A stretch of DNA of 64,000 nt, taken from contig NZ_CP046622.1 of the NCBI RefSeq assembly GCF_009755665.1, forward strand, positions 744,001 through 808,000, in the 5' to 3' direction. The stretch is from Variovorax paradoxus. GTDB taxonomy: Bacteria; Pseudomonadota; Gammaproteobacteria; Burkholderiales; Burkholderiaceae_C. Position 1 is the first letter of the stretch. Every line of letters begins with the position of its first letter. The position numbers and the translations under genes were made by a program. A model generated the notes under the pieces. It was not told the DNA's origin. It ran no database searches and worked only from the letters and a program-made list of their open reading frames with translations. Below are positions 1 through 9,130 of the stretch, piece after piece.

Positions 1-283
1 CCTCGAACGAGAGGCCCAGGCCCATGGCGTCGGGCACGGTAAGGATGTCGGAGAAAAGAATGGCGGCGTCGAGCGGATAGCGCTCGAGCGGCTGCAGGGT
101 GACTTCGGTGGCGTAGTCAGTGTTGGTCGCCAGCCCCATGAAGCTGCCGGCCTTGGCGCGGGTGGCCACGTACTCGGGCAGGTAGCGCCCGGCCTGGCGC
201 ATGAGCCAGACGGGGGTGTGGTCGGTGGCCTGGCGCCAGCAGGCCCGCAGGAAAGTGTCGTTTTGCAATGGGGCGAAAGGCAT
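1..283 (-). CDS. hemE: Uroporphyrinogen decarboxylase, N-terminal part
   Basis: Decarboxylates the four acetate side chains of uroporphyrinogen III to give coproporphyrinogen III in cytosolic haem synthesis. The visible 94 residues start [15 protein letters not shown] and contain the family block [11 protein letters not shown], then [24 protein letters not shown] and [23 protein letters not shown] carries the conserved substrate-binding arginines. The gene runs off the left edge, so only about a quarter is present. The ATG at 281-283 gives the usual HemE N-terminus. Its upstream DNA is occupied about 50 bp away by a palindromic repeat, so the promoter lies in that gap or inside the repeat. 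Confidence 0.95.
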   Translation of the reverse strand, partial: MPFAPLQNDTFLRACWRQATDHTPVWLMRQAGRYLPEYVATRAKAGSFMGLATNTDYATEVTLQPLERYPLDAAILFSDILTVPDAMGLGLSFE

Positions 284-334
284 TGCCCGATTGTCGCAGG
301 GGAGGGGACTTTGCTTTTGCTGAGCTGCTTGTTT

Positions 335-602
335 GAGCGCTCTTGTTCAGGGCGCGTGCCCAGGCCACCGGGTACTCCCCTCCGCGAATGTCCCCCGCCT
401 TCGGCTCCTCCTTTATTTCGCTGCGCGGAGCACCCGATGCCCTGTGCACTGGGGCACGCTGCCGGTGTTCCGCTGATCAACGACCGCTCTTTGCAACGCA
501 CCCGCTGGCGGGGTGCCTTGCGCAGCGAAATAAAGGAGGAGGCCGCAGGCCGGGGGACATTCGCGGAGAAAGGTACCCCGTCGGCGGGTGAGCGCCCTGA
601 AT
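335..602 (+). repeat. Palindromic repeat element, copy A
   Basis: This ~270-bp element occurs again in reverse orientation at 11772-12045, and the two align almost end to end by eye. It has long imperfect terminal inverted repeats: the left arm contains TTGTTCAGGG, then CCGCGAATGTCCCCC, then CTCCTTTATTTCGCTGCGC. The right arm carries their reverse complements. The middle (about 435-520) is the non-palindromic loop. It encodes no convincing protein, so it resembles a MITE or a large BIME-like repeat. It fills most of the gap between hemE and the 3' end of the transporter gene. Exact ends are uncertain, because weaker similarity continues to about 325. Confidence 0.8.
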
Positions 603-627
603 CAGCAAGCGCGACAAGAACCAGAAC

Positions 628-1998
628 TCAAACCACCGGCACCCGCACCGAATCCGCAGAATTCACTTGGCGTCGGTACAGCAACAACGTGGCCACGAGC
701 CCGCAGACGGCAGCGGCAGTCATCCATAAACCCGGCGCGCCCTTGTCGCCCGTCATCTCGATCAGGCCCGTGGCAATGGCCGGTGTGAAACCGCCGAACA
801 GTGCGGTGGCCAGGCTGTAGGCCAGCGAAAAGCCGGCGGTGCGCACGTTGACCGGCATCACCTCGGTGAGCGCCACCACCATCGCACCGTTGTAGCTCGC
901 GTAGAGGAACGACAGCCACAGCTCCACTTCGAGCATGCGCGCGAAGCTCGGCGCGCCCACCAGCCACTTGAGCGACGGGTACGCGGTGAGGATGGTCAGT
1001 GCCGTGAACAGGGTCAACAGCGGCTTGCGGCCCACGCGGTCGGAGAGCGCGCCCATGATCGGCAGCCAGATGAAGTTGGAGACGGCCACGCACAACGTGA
1101 CGATCAGCGCATCGGTCGTGCTCAGGTGCAGCACCGACTTGCCGAAGGTGGGCGTGTAGACCGTGATCAGGTAGAACGACACGGTGGTCATCGACACCAG
1201 CATCATTCCCGCGACCACGAGGCCCCAGTTGGCGATCATCGACTGGAAGATCTCGCGTGCGTCAGGCCGGTGCTTGCGCGCCATGAACTCTTCGGTCTCT
1301 TGCAGCGAACGTCGGATGACGAACAGCACCGGCACGATCAGGCAGCCGACGAAGAACGGGATTCGCCAGTAGAAGTCGCCGATTTGCTGCGAGGTGAAGG
1401 TCACGTTCAGCCAGTAGCCGAGCGCTGCCGCCACGATGATTGCCACCTGTTGGCTGGCCGACTGCCAGCTCACGTAAAAGCCCTTGCGCCCCGGCGTGGC
1501 CATCTCGGAAAGGTAGACCGAGACACCGCCCAGTTCCACGCCCGCCGAGAAGCCCTGCAGCAGCCGCCCGACCAGCACCAGCAGCGGCGCCGCGAAGCCG
1601 ATGGTCGAGTAGGCCGGCACGCAGGCGATGAGCAGGGTGCCGAGCGCCATCAGCGCGAGCGTTGCGATCAGACCCTTGCGGCGGCCCACGCGATCGACGT
1701 AGGCACCGAGAAAAATCGCGCCCAGCGGCCGCATCAGGAAGCCGGCGCCAAAGGTCATGAAGGTCAGCATCAGCGAGGCGAACTCGTCCCCCGCCGGGAA
1801 GAAGGCCTTCGAGATCTGCGTGGCGTAGAAGCCGAACAGGAAGAAGTCGAACATCTCCATGAAATTGCCGCCCGTCACGCGCAGGACGGTGGCGAATTTC
1901 GAGGAAGAGGAGGACGTCGAAGCAGCGGCTGAAGCGGCAGTGCCTGAAGAGGCGCGGGCGGCCGGGCCCGATTGCGCGGCGGTGTGCGCAGGATTCAT
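628..1998 (-). CDS. MFS transporter, metabolite:H+ symporter (MHS) type
   Basis: A 456-residue inner-membrane proton symporter of the MHS branch of the major facilitator superfamily, the group that includes citrate, tricarballylate, shikimate and proline/betaine carriers. It has a Ser/Ala-rich cytosolic tail of about 35 residues, then about 12 membrane helices. The loop 2-3 signature DRVGRRK is at residues 102-108, preceded by [11 protein letters not shown]. The closest resemblance I recall is to citrate/tricarballylate carriers, so the substrate is probably a carboxylate, but the sequence does not settle it. The ATG at 1998 is chosen because AAGGGG precedes it at good spacing; a longer frame to 2181 lacks family sequence. 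Confidence 0.85.
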   Translation of the reverse strand: MNPAHTAAQSGPAARASSGTAASAAASTSSSSSKFATVLRVTGGNFMEMFDFFLFGFYATQISKAFFPAGDEFASLMLTFMTFGAGFLMRPLGAIFLGAYVDRVGRRKGLIATLALMALGTLLIACVPAYSTIGFAAPLLVLVGRLLQGFSAGVELGGVSVYLSEMATPGRKGFYVSWQSASQQVAIIVAAALGYWLNVTFTSQQIGDFYWRIPFFVGCLIVPVLFVIRRSLQETEEFMARKHRPDAREIFQSMIANWGLVVAGMMLVSMTTVSFYLITVYTPTFGKSVLHLSTTDALIVTLCVAVSNFIWLPIMGALSDRVGRKPLLTLFTALTILTAYPSLKWLVGAPSFARMLEVELWLSFLYASYNGAMVVALTEVMPVNVRTAGFSLAYSLATALFGGFTPAIATGLIEMTGDKGAPGLWMTAAAVCGLVATLLLYRRQVNSADSVRVPVV

Positions 1999-2101
1999 CT
2001 CGTTGTCCCCTTGGGCGAAGTAGTTCGCCCAAGGGTAGGCCGGGGTTCCCGACCGCTGCCTGACCGCCGTGGTCAGGTACCTGTCACTGCCGGCTTTTAC
2101 T

Positions 2102-2794
2102 TCAGGTCTTGTATTTGACCGAGCAGCCGTACGGCCGCGTCGAGGCCGTCGAGATCGGCTTGCCGCCGAAGGCCTCGCCAAGCGCCTGGTTCACGTAGTT
2201 GGTTGCGCTCTTGATGTCGTCTGGCCGGGCCGAGGCAATGCTGTCGATGCCGCCTGCGTACACCAGCACGCCCTTGGGGTCAATGATGAAGATATGCGGC
2301 GTGGTGCGAGCGCCGTAGGCCTGGCCGATCACGCCGTCTTCGTCCATCAGCACCGCGGTGGGCGAGGCCTTTTGCGACTTCATCCACGCGTCGAGCGCGG
2401 CGGGCTGAAGGTAGTCGCTGGCTGCGCGCTCGGTGGAGTTGACCGACAGCCACACCACGCCCTGGGCCGTGGCCGATTTTTGCGTGGCGGGCATGTTGCC
2501 GCTGTTGTAGTGCTTGCGCACGAACGGGCAGCCCGGGTTGGTCCACTCGAGCACCACGAACTTGCCGGCAAAGTCGGAGAGCTTGTGCTTGGCGCCGCTG
2601 GTGTCCACGGCAACGAAGTCGGGCGCCTGCTGGCCCACGGCGGGCGCTGCGAAGGCGTTGTTGCCCATCAGGAAGCTGGCGCCGAGTGCCACGGCTGCCG
2701 CCACGACGGCGCGCCGCGAGGCTCGGGAGAGGGCGGCACGGGCGTGGCGCGCGGCACGAATGGAACGCGAGTCGGACGATGGCGAAAGTGACAT
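2102..2794 (-). CDS. Periplasmic redoxin-family protein without a CxxC motif
   Basis: A 230-residue thioredoxin-fold protein. A basic region and hydrophobic stretch ending in AFA form a signal peptide, so it should act in the periplasm. The fold begins [15 protein letters not shown], typical of AhpC/TSA and redoxin domains. The active-site loop is [12 protein letters not shown], with one cysteine near residue 88 where thioredoxins have CxxC. A second cysteine lies near the C-terminus (PYGCSVKY, residue 224). It may form a disulfide with the first or serve as resolving cysteine. The DsbD-like gene just upstream on the same strand suggests a source of electrons. The ATG at 2794 is preferred; an upstream start at 2869 is possible. 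Confidence 0.8.
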   Translation of the reverse strand: MSLSPSSDSRSIRAARHARAALSRASRRAVVAAAVALGASFLMGNNAFAAPAVGQQAPDFVAVDTSGAKHKLSDFAGKFVVLEWTNPGCPFVRKHYNSGNMPATQKSATAQGVVWLSVNSTERAASDYLQPAALDAWMKSQKASPTAVLMDEDGVIGQAYGARTTPHIFIIDPKGVLVYAGGIDSIASARPDDIKSATNYVNQALGEAFGGKPISTASTRPYGCSVKYKT

Positions 2795-2897
2795 GGCCAG
2801 CTTGAACTCCAAAAGAAAAAACAAATAACGGCGACAGCTTAGAGCGCTTTTCTCAAGTGCATGTGACAACCCATGTCACGCCGGGGGTCAAAAGGGG

Positions 2898-5114
2898 TCA
2901 AAGCGCGGCCAGCGCTGCGCGCACTTCGTCCTTGCCCAGGATTTCGGTCAGGACGACCGGCGGCTTGCCGGGCGCCTGCAGCACATACAACGGCACGCCG
3001 CTGCGCCCGAGCGAGGTCAGGGCGGCGGTAATGGCGGGGTCGCGGCGAGTCCAGTCGGCGCGCAGCATCGCGACCTTCTTGCCGTCGAAGTCGGCCAGCA
3101 CATCGGCATCGGCCAGCGTGGCCTTCTTGTTGTACTGGCAGGTCACGCACCATGCGGCCGTGAAGTCGATGAACACCGGCTGCCCCGCACCCGTGAGTTC
3201 AGCCACGCGTTCGGCCGACCAGGGCTGCCAGCGCTGGCCGGTGCTCGATGCGAGCTTGGCCGGCTCTACCGTCTGCAGCACGTTGCGGCCGATGGCCGCG
3301 GTGAGCACCGCGGTAAAGGCGACCAGCACCGTGGCAATGACCAGCCGCGTGCGGCCGCGCAGCGTCAGCGCCCAGACGATGGCGGCCATGCACACCAGCA
3401 GCGCGAGCAGCGTGCCCGCGCCGTCGATACCGCTTTGCTGCCCCAGCACCCACACCAGCCACGCCACGGTCGCGAACATCGGAAACGCCAGCAACCGGCG
3501 CAGCGTGTTCATCCACGGGCCGGGCTTGGGCAGCAGCCGCGCAATGGCCGGAACGAAGCCCGCCACCAGGTAGGGCAGCGCCAGCCCGAGGCCCAGCGCC
3601 GCGAACAGCAGCAGGGCCTGCGCGGCGGGAAGGCCGATGGCAAAGCCGAGCGAAACGCCCATGAACGGCGCGGTGCAGGGCGAGGCGATCACCACGGCCA
3701 GCACACCCGAAAGAAAGTCGTTGGCAATCGGGTGCTTGGCTTGGGCGGAACACACCGACAACGGTGCCGCGCGGCCAAACTCAAAAACGCCCGCGAGGTT
3801 GAGGCCGATGAGCGTGAACAGCGCCGCCAGCGCCGCCACCACGGCCGGCGATTGCAGCTGGAAGCCCCAGCCGAGTTGGGCACCCGCCGCGCGCAGGGCG
3901 AGCATGGCGCCGCCCAGCGCGAGGAACGAGAGCATCACGCCTCCCGTGTAGGCCAGCCCCGCCGTGCGGTGGGCGCTGCGGTTGCCCGCCTGCCGCGCGA
4001 AGCCCAGTACCTTGATGGCCAGGATCGGGAACACGCAGGGCATGAGGTTGAGCAGCAGGCCGCCGAGCACGGCGCCCAGCAGCGCGACGACAAAGGTGCC
4101 GGCGGGCTGGGCCGGCAGCTCCGTGGGCGGCGCCGGGGCGGCAGCCGCATTCGCCGCATTGGCGGCGAGCGCGGCCTGCAGCGCGGGCGAAACCTCGGCG
4201 CGCGGCGCGGTGGCCGGCCAAGTGCCGCTGACCGGCGCCTCGGTGCGCCAGGCCACCGGCTGGCCGGGCTGCCGGTCGGCTTCGGCCAGCGTTACCACCA
4301 GCGGCAAGGTCGTGGGGCTGGCGCTGCGCTGGTCGGCCAGCGGCAAGGTGGCGGTCCAGGTGCCGCCCTGCCAGGTTTGCGTCCAGTCCTTGCCCGAGAC
4401 CGCCGCGGTGCGGATCAGCTCGGGGGTTTCGGGGAAGAAGCCCAGGGTCTTGCCCTGGACGGCGGCGGGCAGGCCTTCGAGCCGCACCTGCAGGTTGTTG
4501 CCGCTGACTTCCACGGTGCCTGGCTTGTCGAGCGGCTGCGGCTGCGCGGCCTGGGCCGCGTCGAACTCGGCCTTGTGCAGCGCGGTCGAGCCCTGCAGCG
4601 GCAGGGCCAGCGTGAACTCGCCTTCCTCGGGGATGCATTCCTTGCGGCACACCAGCCAGGTGGCTTTCAAGCGGATGTCCAGGCCCGACGCTCCCGTGCC
4701 CAGCGCCAGCGGCGGCTTGAAATTGCTCGACACCTCGAGCGGCACCGGCAGCAGCACCGTGCCCTCGTAGCCGTAGTTGGCCAGGTTGCCGATCGGGATC
4801 TTCTTCGGCACCGGCCATGCGATTTCGCCGGCGGCCACGCCCGCAGGGAGCGTCCAGTTCAGCTCCGTCGGCAAGCCGGAATCGCCGGCGTTCTTCCAGT
4901 AGGTGTGCCACTCGGGCTGATGGGTGATCTGCAGCCCGACCCAGACCGGTGCGCCCGGCGACACGCCGTCCGGCGCATGCGCAACCAGTTCGGCGCGCAC
5001 GTGGGGGGTAGTGACGACAGCGCCAGGCTTGGAGGCCAATTGCGCCGCAGCCGGCATGCAGGCTGCTGCGGTTGCTACCAGAAACGTAGCTAAATGGATG
5101 CGGGAGAGGATCAT
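2898..5114 (-). CDS. DsbD/ScsB-family protein-disulfide reductase
   Basis: A 738-residue membrane protein that carries reducing equivalents from cytosolic thioredoxin to periplasmic thiol proteins. A signal peptide is followed by a long periplasmic N-terminal domain containing the cysteine pair WLVCRKEC. The membrane core has the paired cysteines LMPCVFP (about residue 358) and SPCTAPF (about residue 478). A C-terminal thioredoxin domain carries WCVTCQ (about residue 656). The length exceeds classical DsbD (~570) because of the enlarged N-terminal domain, as in ScsB-like proteins. An in-frame TTG at 5180 overlaps the stop of the upstream alaX gene (TTGA) and could be the true, coupled start; the ATG at 5114 gives a cleaner signal peptide. 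Confidence 0.9.
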   Translation of the reverse strand: MILSRIHLATFLVATAAACMPAAAQLASKPGAVVTTPHVRAELVAHAPDGVSPGAPVWVGLQITHQPEWHTYWKNAGDSGLPTELNWTLPAGVAAGEIAWPVPKKIPIGNLANYGYEGTVLLPVPLEVSSNFKPPLALGTGASGLDIRLKATWLVCRKECIPEEGEFTLALPLQGSTALHKAEFDAAQAAQPQPLDKPGTVEVSGNNLQVRLEGLPAAVQGKTLGFFPETPELIRTAAVSGKDWTQTWQGGTWTATLPLADQRSASPTTLPLVVTLAEADRQPGQPVAWRTEAPVSGTWPATAPRAEVSPALQAALAANAANAAAAPAPPTELPAQPAGTFVVALLGAVLGGLLLNLMPCVFPILAIKVLGFARQAGNRSAHRTAGLAYTGGVMLSFLALGGAMLALRAAGAQLGWGFQLQSPAVVAALAALFTLIGLNLAGVFEFGRAAPLSVCSAQAKHPIANDFLSGVLAVVIASPCTAPFMGVSLGFAIGLPAAQALLLFAALGLGLALPYLVAGFVPAIARLLPKPGPWMNTLRRLLAFPMFATVAWLVWVLGQQSGIDGAGTLLALLVCMAAIVWALTLRGRTRLVIATVLVAFTAVLTAAIGRNVLQTVEPAKLASSTGQRWQPWSAERVAELTGAGQPVFIDFTAAWCVTCQYNKKATLADADVLADFDGKKVAMLRADWTRRDPAITAALTSLGRSGVPLYVLQAPGKPPVVLTEILGKDEVRAALAAL

Positions 5115-5176
5115 GCCGATCAGTCGGAGCGGGCGTGCGGTGCGAAGTTCCGGGCGGTATGGGCGGTCTGGGGCGC

Positions 5177-5926
5177 TCAAGCGGCCCAGCCCAGCACCAC
5201 TCGGCGGCTATTGGCGCTCTTTTTCTCGATCTTGGTGACCATCACCGCGCCAATCTCGGCAGTGTTTGCAACATGCGTGCCGCCGCAAGGCTGAAAGTCG
5301 ATCTGCGCGTCGCCCTCGCCGCCGATGCGGATGGTGCGCACCGTCCCCGTGCCGCGCGGCGGCTGCACGCTCATGCTCTTCACCAGCGCGGGATTGGCAT
5401 CGAGCTCCTCGTCGGTGATGGCGCCCACGGTCAGCGGATGGGCCGCTTCCACCAGCCGGGCGAGGCCGGCAGTCAGCGCTTCCTTGTCGAGCGGGTCCGT
5501 CATGTGGAAGTCGATGCGTGCGTAGTCGGGCGTGATCGAGCAGCCGTTCACCGGCACTGGCACCAGGTGGCAGAGCAGATGGCTTGCGGTGTGAAAGCGC
5601 ATCAGCCGGTGGCGGCGCTCCCAGTCGAGGCGCGCCGTCACGGTGTCGCCCGGCTTCAGCCCGGCCAGCAACTCGGCCTGCTCGGGCGCCGGCACGTGAA
5701 CGAATTCGCTCGTCGGCTGGCCCTCTTCATTCTTGGCCTTGCGGGTGTCGGCAATGACCACTTCGCGCCCGTCAGCCAGCGCCAGCACGCCCGTGTCGCC
5801 GGCCTGCCCGCCGCCGAGCGGATAGAACACGGTGCGATCCAGCACGATGCCGGAGTCGTCGATGCGCAGGATGCGGGCTTCGCAGGCGCGCAGATACGCG
5901 TCTGCGCGGAACAGGTCGTCGGTCAT
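5177..5926 (-). CDS. AlaX-type alanyl-tRNA editing protein
   Basis: A 249-residue stand-alone homologue of the AlaRS editing domain, expected to hydrolyse mischarged Ser- or Gly-tRNA(Ala) in the cytosol. Both zinc-binding motifs are present: HTASH at residues 112-116 and CGGTH with C214 and H218. The N-terminal VFYPLGGGQAGDTG is the other hallmark. Length fits AlaX-M/L proteins. The gene ends at the possible start of the DsbD-like gene (shared TTGA), so the two may be co-transcribed. It diverges from the lipoprotein gene at 6062. Confidence 0.9.
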   Translation of the reverse strand: MTDDLFRADAYLRACEARILRIDDSGIVLDRTVFYPLGGGQAGDTGVLALADGREVVIADTRKAKNEEGQPTSEFVHVPAPEQAELLAGLKPGDTVTARLDWERRHRLMRFHTASHLLCHLVPVPVNGCSITPDYARIDFHMTDPLDKEALTAGLARLVEAAHPLTVGAITDEELDANPALVKSMSVQPPRGTGTVRTIRIGGEGDAQIDFQPCGGTHVANTAEIGAVMVTKIEKKSANSRRVVLGWAA

Positions 5927-6061
5927 GCGGCGATGGTAGCGGCGATGCGTGAATGAGGTGCGCCCACGCTAAAAAGCGCCCATGACCGACAGTCCAAACC
6001 GGCGCTGTCCGCATGATTGGTGGGGATGTGGCGCGCTTGCCGCAACAACCAAGGAGAGCGA

Positions 6062-7429
6062 ATGAAGGTCCCTCGCACCGCCGTTTCCTCGCTGGCCTCC
6101 ATGGCCACTGTCACTGCCGCCGTAGCCGCCGCGCTGGCGCTGGCCGGCTGCGGCGAAGCCGCCAAGGTGGCGCCCGAAGCCACGACGGGGCCGCGTCCGC
6201 AGTTGGCCGAGCCCAACAAGACACTGGTTCCTACCGTGAACGTGGCGACCGCGGTCGGCTGGGCGGATGCCGCAGCTCCCAAGCCCGCCAGCGGCTTGCG
6301 CGTGCAGGCGCTGGCGCGTGGGCTGGACCATCCGCGCTGGGTGTACGCCCTGCCCAACGGCGACGTGCTGGTGGCCGAGAGCAACAAGCCGCCCAAGCCC
6401 GAAGGCAGCTCCGATGGCGGCAGCGGCCCGGTGGCCAAAGTCCGCAAATGGGTCATGGAAAAGGTCATGAGCCGCGCCGGTGCGGGCGTGCCAAGCCCGA
6501 ACCGCATCACGCTGCTGCGCGATGCCGACGGCGATGGGGCGGCCGAAGTGAAGCAGGTGTTCCTGTCGAACCTGAGTTCGCCGTTCGGCATGGCGCTGGT
6601 GGGCAACGAGCTTTTCATTGCCAACGCCGATGCGCTCGTGAAGGTGCCCTACACCGAGGGCCAGACCTCGGCCAGCGCCGCGCCCACGGTGGTAACGCCG
6701 CTGCCCGCGGGCATCAACCACCACTGGACCAAGAACGTGATCGCCAACGCGGAGGGCACCAAGCTCTACGTCACGGTCGGCTCCAACAGCAACATCGGCG
6801 AGAACGGGCTCGCCGCCGAAGAAGGGCGTGCCGCCATCTGGGAGGTGGACGTGAAAAGCGGCGAGAAGCGCCTGTTCGCGAGCGGCTTGCGCAATCCGAA
6901 CGGCCTGGCCTGGAACCCCGAAACCAAGGCCCTGTGGACCGTGGTCAACGAGCGCGATGAAATCGGCAGCGACCTGGTGCCCGACTACCTGACCTCGGTA
7001 AAGGAGGGTGCCTTCTACGGCTGGCCCTGGAGCTACTACGGCGGCCATGTGGATGCGCGCGTGACGCCGCCGAACCCCGAAATGGTCGCCAAGGCCGTCG
7101 CACCCGACTACGCCCTGGGCTCCCACGTCGCGCCGCTCGGCCTCGTCTTTTCGGACGGCCGGGGCATGCCGCCGCAATTTGCGAGCGGCGCCTTCATCGG
7201 CGAGCACGGCTCGTGGAACCGCAAGCCCAAGTCCGGCTACAAGGTGGTCTTCGTGCCCTTCACCGGCGGCAAGCCCAGTGGCCCCCCGGTCGATGTGCTG
7301 ACCGGTTTTCTCTCCGCCGACGAGAAGGCGCAGGGCCGGCCCGTGGGTGTGGCGCTCGACAAGAGCGGCGCGCTGCTGGTGGCCGACGACGTGGGCAACG
7401 TGGTCTGGCGCGTCTCGGCCGCGAAGTAG
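6062..7429 (+). CDS. Sorbosone-dehydrogenase-like PQQ beta-propeller lipoprotein
   Basis: A 455-residue secreted lipoprotein. The signal sequence ends in the lipobox LAGC, so the mature protein should be lipid-anchored. The rest is a glucose/sorbosone dehydrogenase-type beta-propeller: [58 protein letters not shown] and GRPVGVALD are family blocks that form the PQQ and substrate site in relatives. It probably oxidises an aldose or sugar aldehyde with PQQ. The start at 6062 is supported by AAGGAG seven bases upstream. The natural substrate is unknown. Confidence 0.85.
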   Translation: MKVPRTAVSSLASMATVTAAVAAALALAGCGEAAKVAPEATTGPRPQLAEPNKTLVPTVNVATAVGWADAAAPKPASGLRVQALARGLDHPRWVYALPNGDVLVAESNKPPKPEGSSDGGSGPVAKVRKWVMEKVMSRAGAGVPSPNRITLLRDADGDGAAEVKQVFLSNLSSPFGMALVGNELFIANADALVKVPYTEGQTSASAAPTVVTPLPAGINHHWTKNVIANAEGTKLYVTVGSNSNIGENGLAAEEGRAAIWEVDVKSGEKRLFASGLRNPNGLAWNPETKALWTVVNERDEIGSDLVPDYLTSVKEGAFYGWPWSYYGGHVDARVTPPNPEMVAKAVAPDYALGSHVAPLGLVFSDGRGMPPQFASGAFIGEHGSWNRKPKSGYKVVFVPFTGGKPSGPPVDVLTGFLSADEKAQGRPVGVALDKSGALLVADDVGNVVWRVSAAK

Positions 7430-7441
7430 CAGCCGGCGCTG

Positions 7442-8008
7442 TTATTGCGAAGCGCGCCCGATGCGGTAGAGCCGATGCCGGCGCAGCGGGTGCCCCTCGG
7501 GCACGGCAGGGTGGTCGAATACACCGGCCGCGTCTTCATGCATGCCGATGCGTTCCATGACCGCGGCTGACCGAAGATTGCCGACGGCGGTGAACGCCAC
7601 GATCTCGTCGAAGCCGAGCCGTTCGAAACCGACCTGCAGCGCGCCGCGCGCAGCCTCACTCGCGAGCCCCTGGCCCCACCACTTTCTGCCGAAGCGCCAG
7701 CCGATCTCCACGCAGGGTGAAAAGGGCAGCGTGGCCAGCGGCATGTTCAGGCCCGTGAAGCCGGCGAATTCGCCCGAGGCCTTGTGCTCGACGGCCCAGA
7801 AACCCCAGCCGTTCTCATCGATGCGCGCCTTCAGGCGTTCGGCCAAGGCATCGCTGTCGGCCCGCGTGGAAAGCGGCAGCAGAAACGCCATGACTTCCGG
7901 GTCGGCCGCGAGCGCGGCAAAGGGCGCGAGATCGCTCTCGCGCCATTGCCGCAGCCGAAGGCGCGGGGTTTCGAATTCGATCGGGGGCGGGGTGATGCTG
8001 TCGGCCAT
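7442..8008 (-). CDS. GNAT N-acetyltransferase (RimJ/RimL-like)
   Basis: A 188-residue cytosolic acetyl-CoA-dependent acetyltransferase of the RimJ/RimL subfamily. It begins with TPRLRLRQWRESDLAPFAAL, the usual first strand and helix. It then shows GFWAVEHKASGEFAGFTGL, the acetyl-CoA loop WGQGLASEAARGAL and a C-terminal NLRSAAVMERIGM. The acceptor (protein N-terminus, small amine or antibiotic) cannot be told. It is 14 bp from the oxidoreductase gene upstream on the same strand and is likely co-transcribed with it. It converges with the lipoprotein gene at 7429. Confidence 0.85.
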   Translation of the reverse strand: MADSITPPPIEFETPRLRLRQWRESDLAPFAALAADPEVMAFLLPLSTRADSDALAERLKARIDENGWGFWAVEHKASGEFAGFTGLNMPLATLPFSPCVEIGWRFGRKWWGQGLASEAARGALQVGFERLGFDEIVAFTAVGNLRSAAVMERIGMHEDAAGVFDHPAVPEGHPLRRHRLYRIGRASQ

Positions 8009-8022
8009 GCGGCCGATTGTGC

Positions 8023-9033
8023 TCAGAACCCCGCGAGCACCACCTTGCCCTGCGCGGTGCCGCTTTCGATCAGCGCATGCGCCTTGCGGAGGTTGGCCGC
8101 GTTGATGGTGCCGAAGCTCGCATTCGCCGTGGTGCGGATGCGGCCCGCGTCGACCAGCGCGGCCACTTCGGCCAGCAGCGCGCCTTGCTCCGCGATATCC
8201 GGTGTTTCGAAGCGCGAACGCGTGAACATCATTTCCCAGTGCAGCGAGATGCACTTGGTCTTGAGCGGCATCGCGTCGAGGGCCGGCAGATCGTCGATCA
8301 CCGCCAGCTGGCCCTGGGGCTTGAGGCTTTCGATGATCTGCGCGTAGTGCTGCCCGGTCTGCGTGAGGCTTGCGACCATGTCGACCTCGCCGATGCCGGC
8401 GGCTTTGAGTTCGGCCGCAAGCGGCTTCGAATGGTCGATGACCGCATGCGCGCCCAGTGCCAGGCACCACGCCCGCGTCTCGGCGCGCGAGGCCGTGGCC
8501 ACCACGCGCAATTGGGTGAGCTGGCGCGCGAGCTGGATCAAGATTGAACCCACGCCGCCGGCGCCGCCGGTAATCAGCAGCGTCTGCCCCGCGCCGCCGC
8601 CCTTCGGCACCTTGAGGCGGTCGAACAGCAACTCGTACGCGGTGATGGTGGTCAGCGGCAACGCGGCAGCCTGCGCATCGTCGAGGCTCTTGGGCGCGAG
8701 GGCCGCAATGCGCTCGTCGACCGCATGCAACTCCGAATTGGTACCGGGCCGGACGATCGAGCCGGCGTAGTACACGCGGTCGCCGACCTTGAAGTTCTTC
8801 ACTCCGGCGCCGACGGCCTCGACCGTGCCCGCGGCGTCCCAGCCCAGCACCTTGGCCTGGCCGGCATCGGGCGCCATGTTCTTGCGCACCTTGGTGTCGA
8901 CCGGATTGACCGAAACCGCCTTGACGCGCACCAGCAGGTCGCGCGGGCCGACCGCGGGCGTGGGCAATTCGATGTCCTGCAGCGACTCGGGGTTGTCGAT
9001 GGGGAGGGGCTGGTAGTAACCGATGGCTTTCAT
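8023..9033 (-). CDS. Zinc-type alcohol dehydrogenase / quinone oxidoreductase-like protein
   Basis: A 336-residue NAD(P)H-dependent oxidoreductase of the medium-chain dehydrogenase superfamily. The GroES-like domain comes first (DLLVRVKAVSVNPVDTKVR, GWDAAGTVEAVG). A Rossmann domain with TGGAGGVGSILIQLA follows. The zinc-binding cysteines and histidines of true alcohol dehydrogenases are not evident, so it belongs to the quinone/enoyl reductase branch. A LysR regulator diverges from its start with an 86-bp gap, the classic arrangement for a regulated target. The ATG at 9033 follows AAAGGTC. Confidence 0.85.
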   Translation of the reverse strand: MKAIGYYQPLPIDNPESLQDIELPTPAVGPRDLLVRVKAVSVNPVDTKVRKNMAPDAGQAKVLGWDAAGTVEAVGAGVKNFKVGDRVYYAGSIVRPGTNSELHAVDERIAALAPKSLDDAQAAALPLTTITAYELLFDRLKVPKGGGAGQTLLITGGAGGVGSILIQLARQLTQLRVVATASRAETRAWCLALGAHAVIDHSKPLAAELKAAGIGEVDMVASLTQTGQHYAQIIESLKPQGQLAVIDDLPALDAMPLKTKCISLHWEMMFTRSRFETPDIAEQGALLAEVAALVDAGRIRTTANASFGTINAANLRKAHALIESGTAQGKVVLAGF

Positions 9034-9076
9034 GTCGAAGGACCTTTCTTGAACGATGGCTCGACTGTAGGATGGC

Positions 9077-9130
9077 AAATGAAGATTGATAAGACTGCCT
9101 GTTGAAGCAATACTTTCAAATGAAAATTGA
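9077..9130. promoter_or_regulatory. Divergent regulatory region with a direct repeat
   Basis: The 86-bp gap between the oxidoreductase and its LysR neighbour holds two near-identical 13-mers in the same orientation: AAATGAAGATTGA at 9077-9089 and AAATGAAAATTGA at 9118-9130. They start 41 bp apart, close to four helical turns. The second overlaps the LysR start codon, so part of its match may be coincidental coding sequence. They are candidate LysR contact sites; no binding data exist here. Confidence 0.35.

Noticed and set aside
218..820. Long plus-strand open frames across repeat copy A, and equivalents at 11776-12128 in copy B
   Set aside because: They encode low-complexity sequence fixed by the palindromic repeat, have no ribosome site, and arise in several frames of both copies. 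They are by-products of the repeat.
3435..5093. A 552-codon plus-strand frame opposite the DsbD-like gene
   Set aside because: Arg/Gln/His-rich translation typical of antisense to high-GC coding DNA, with no family motif.
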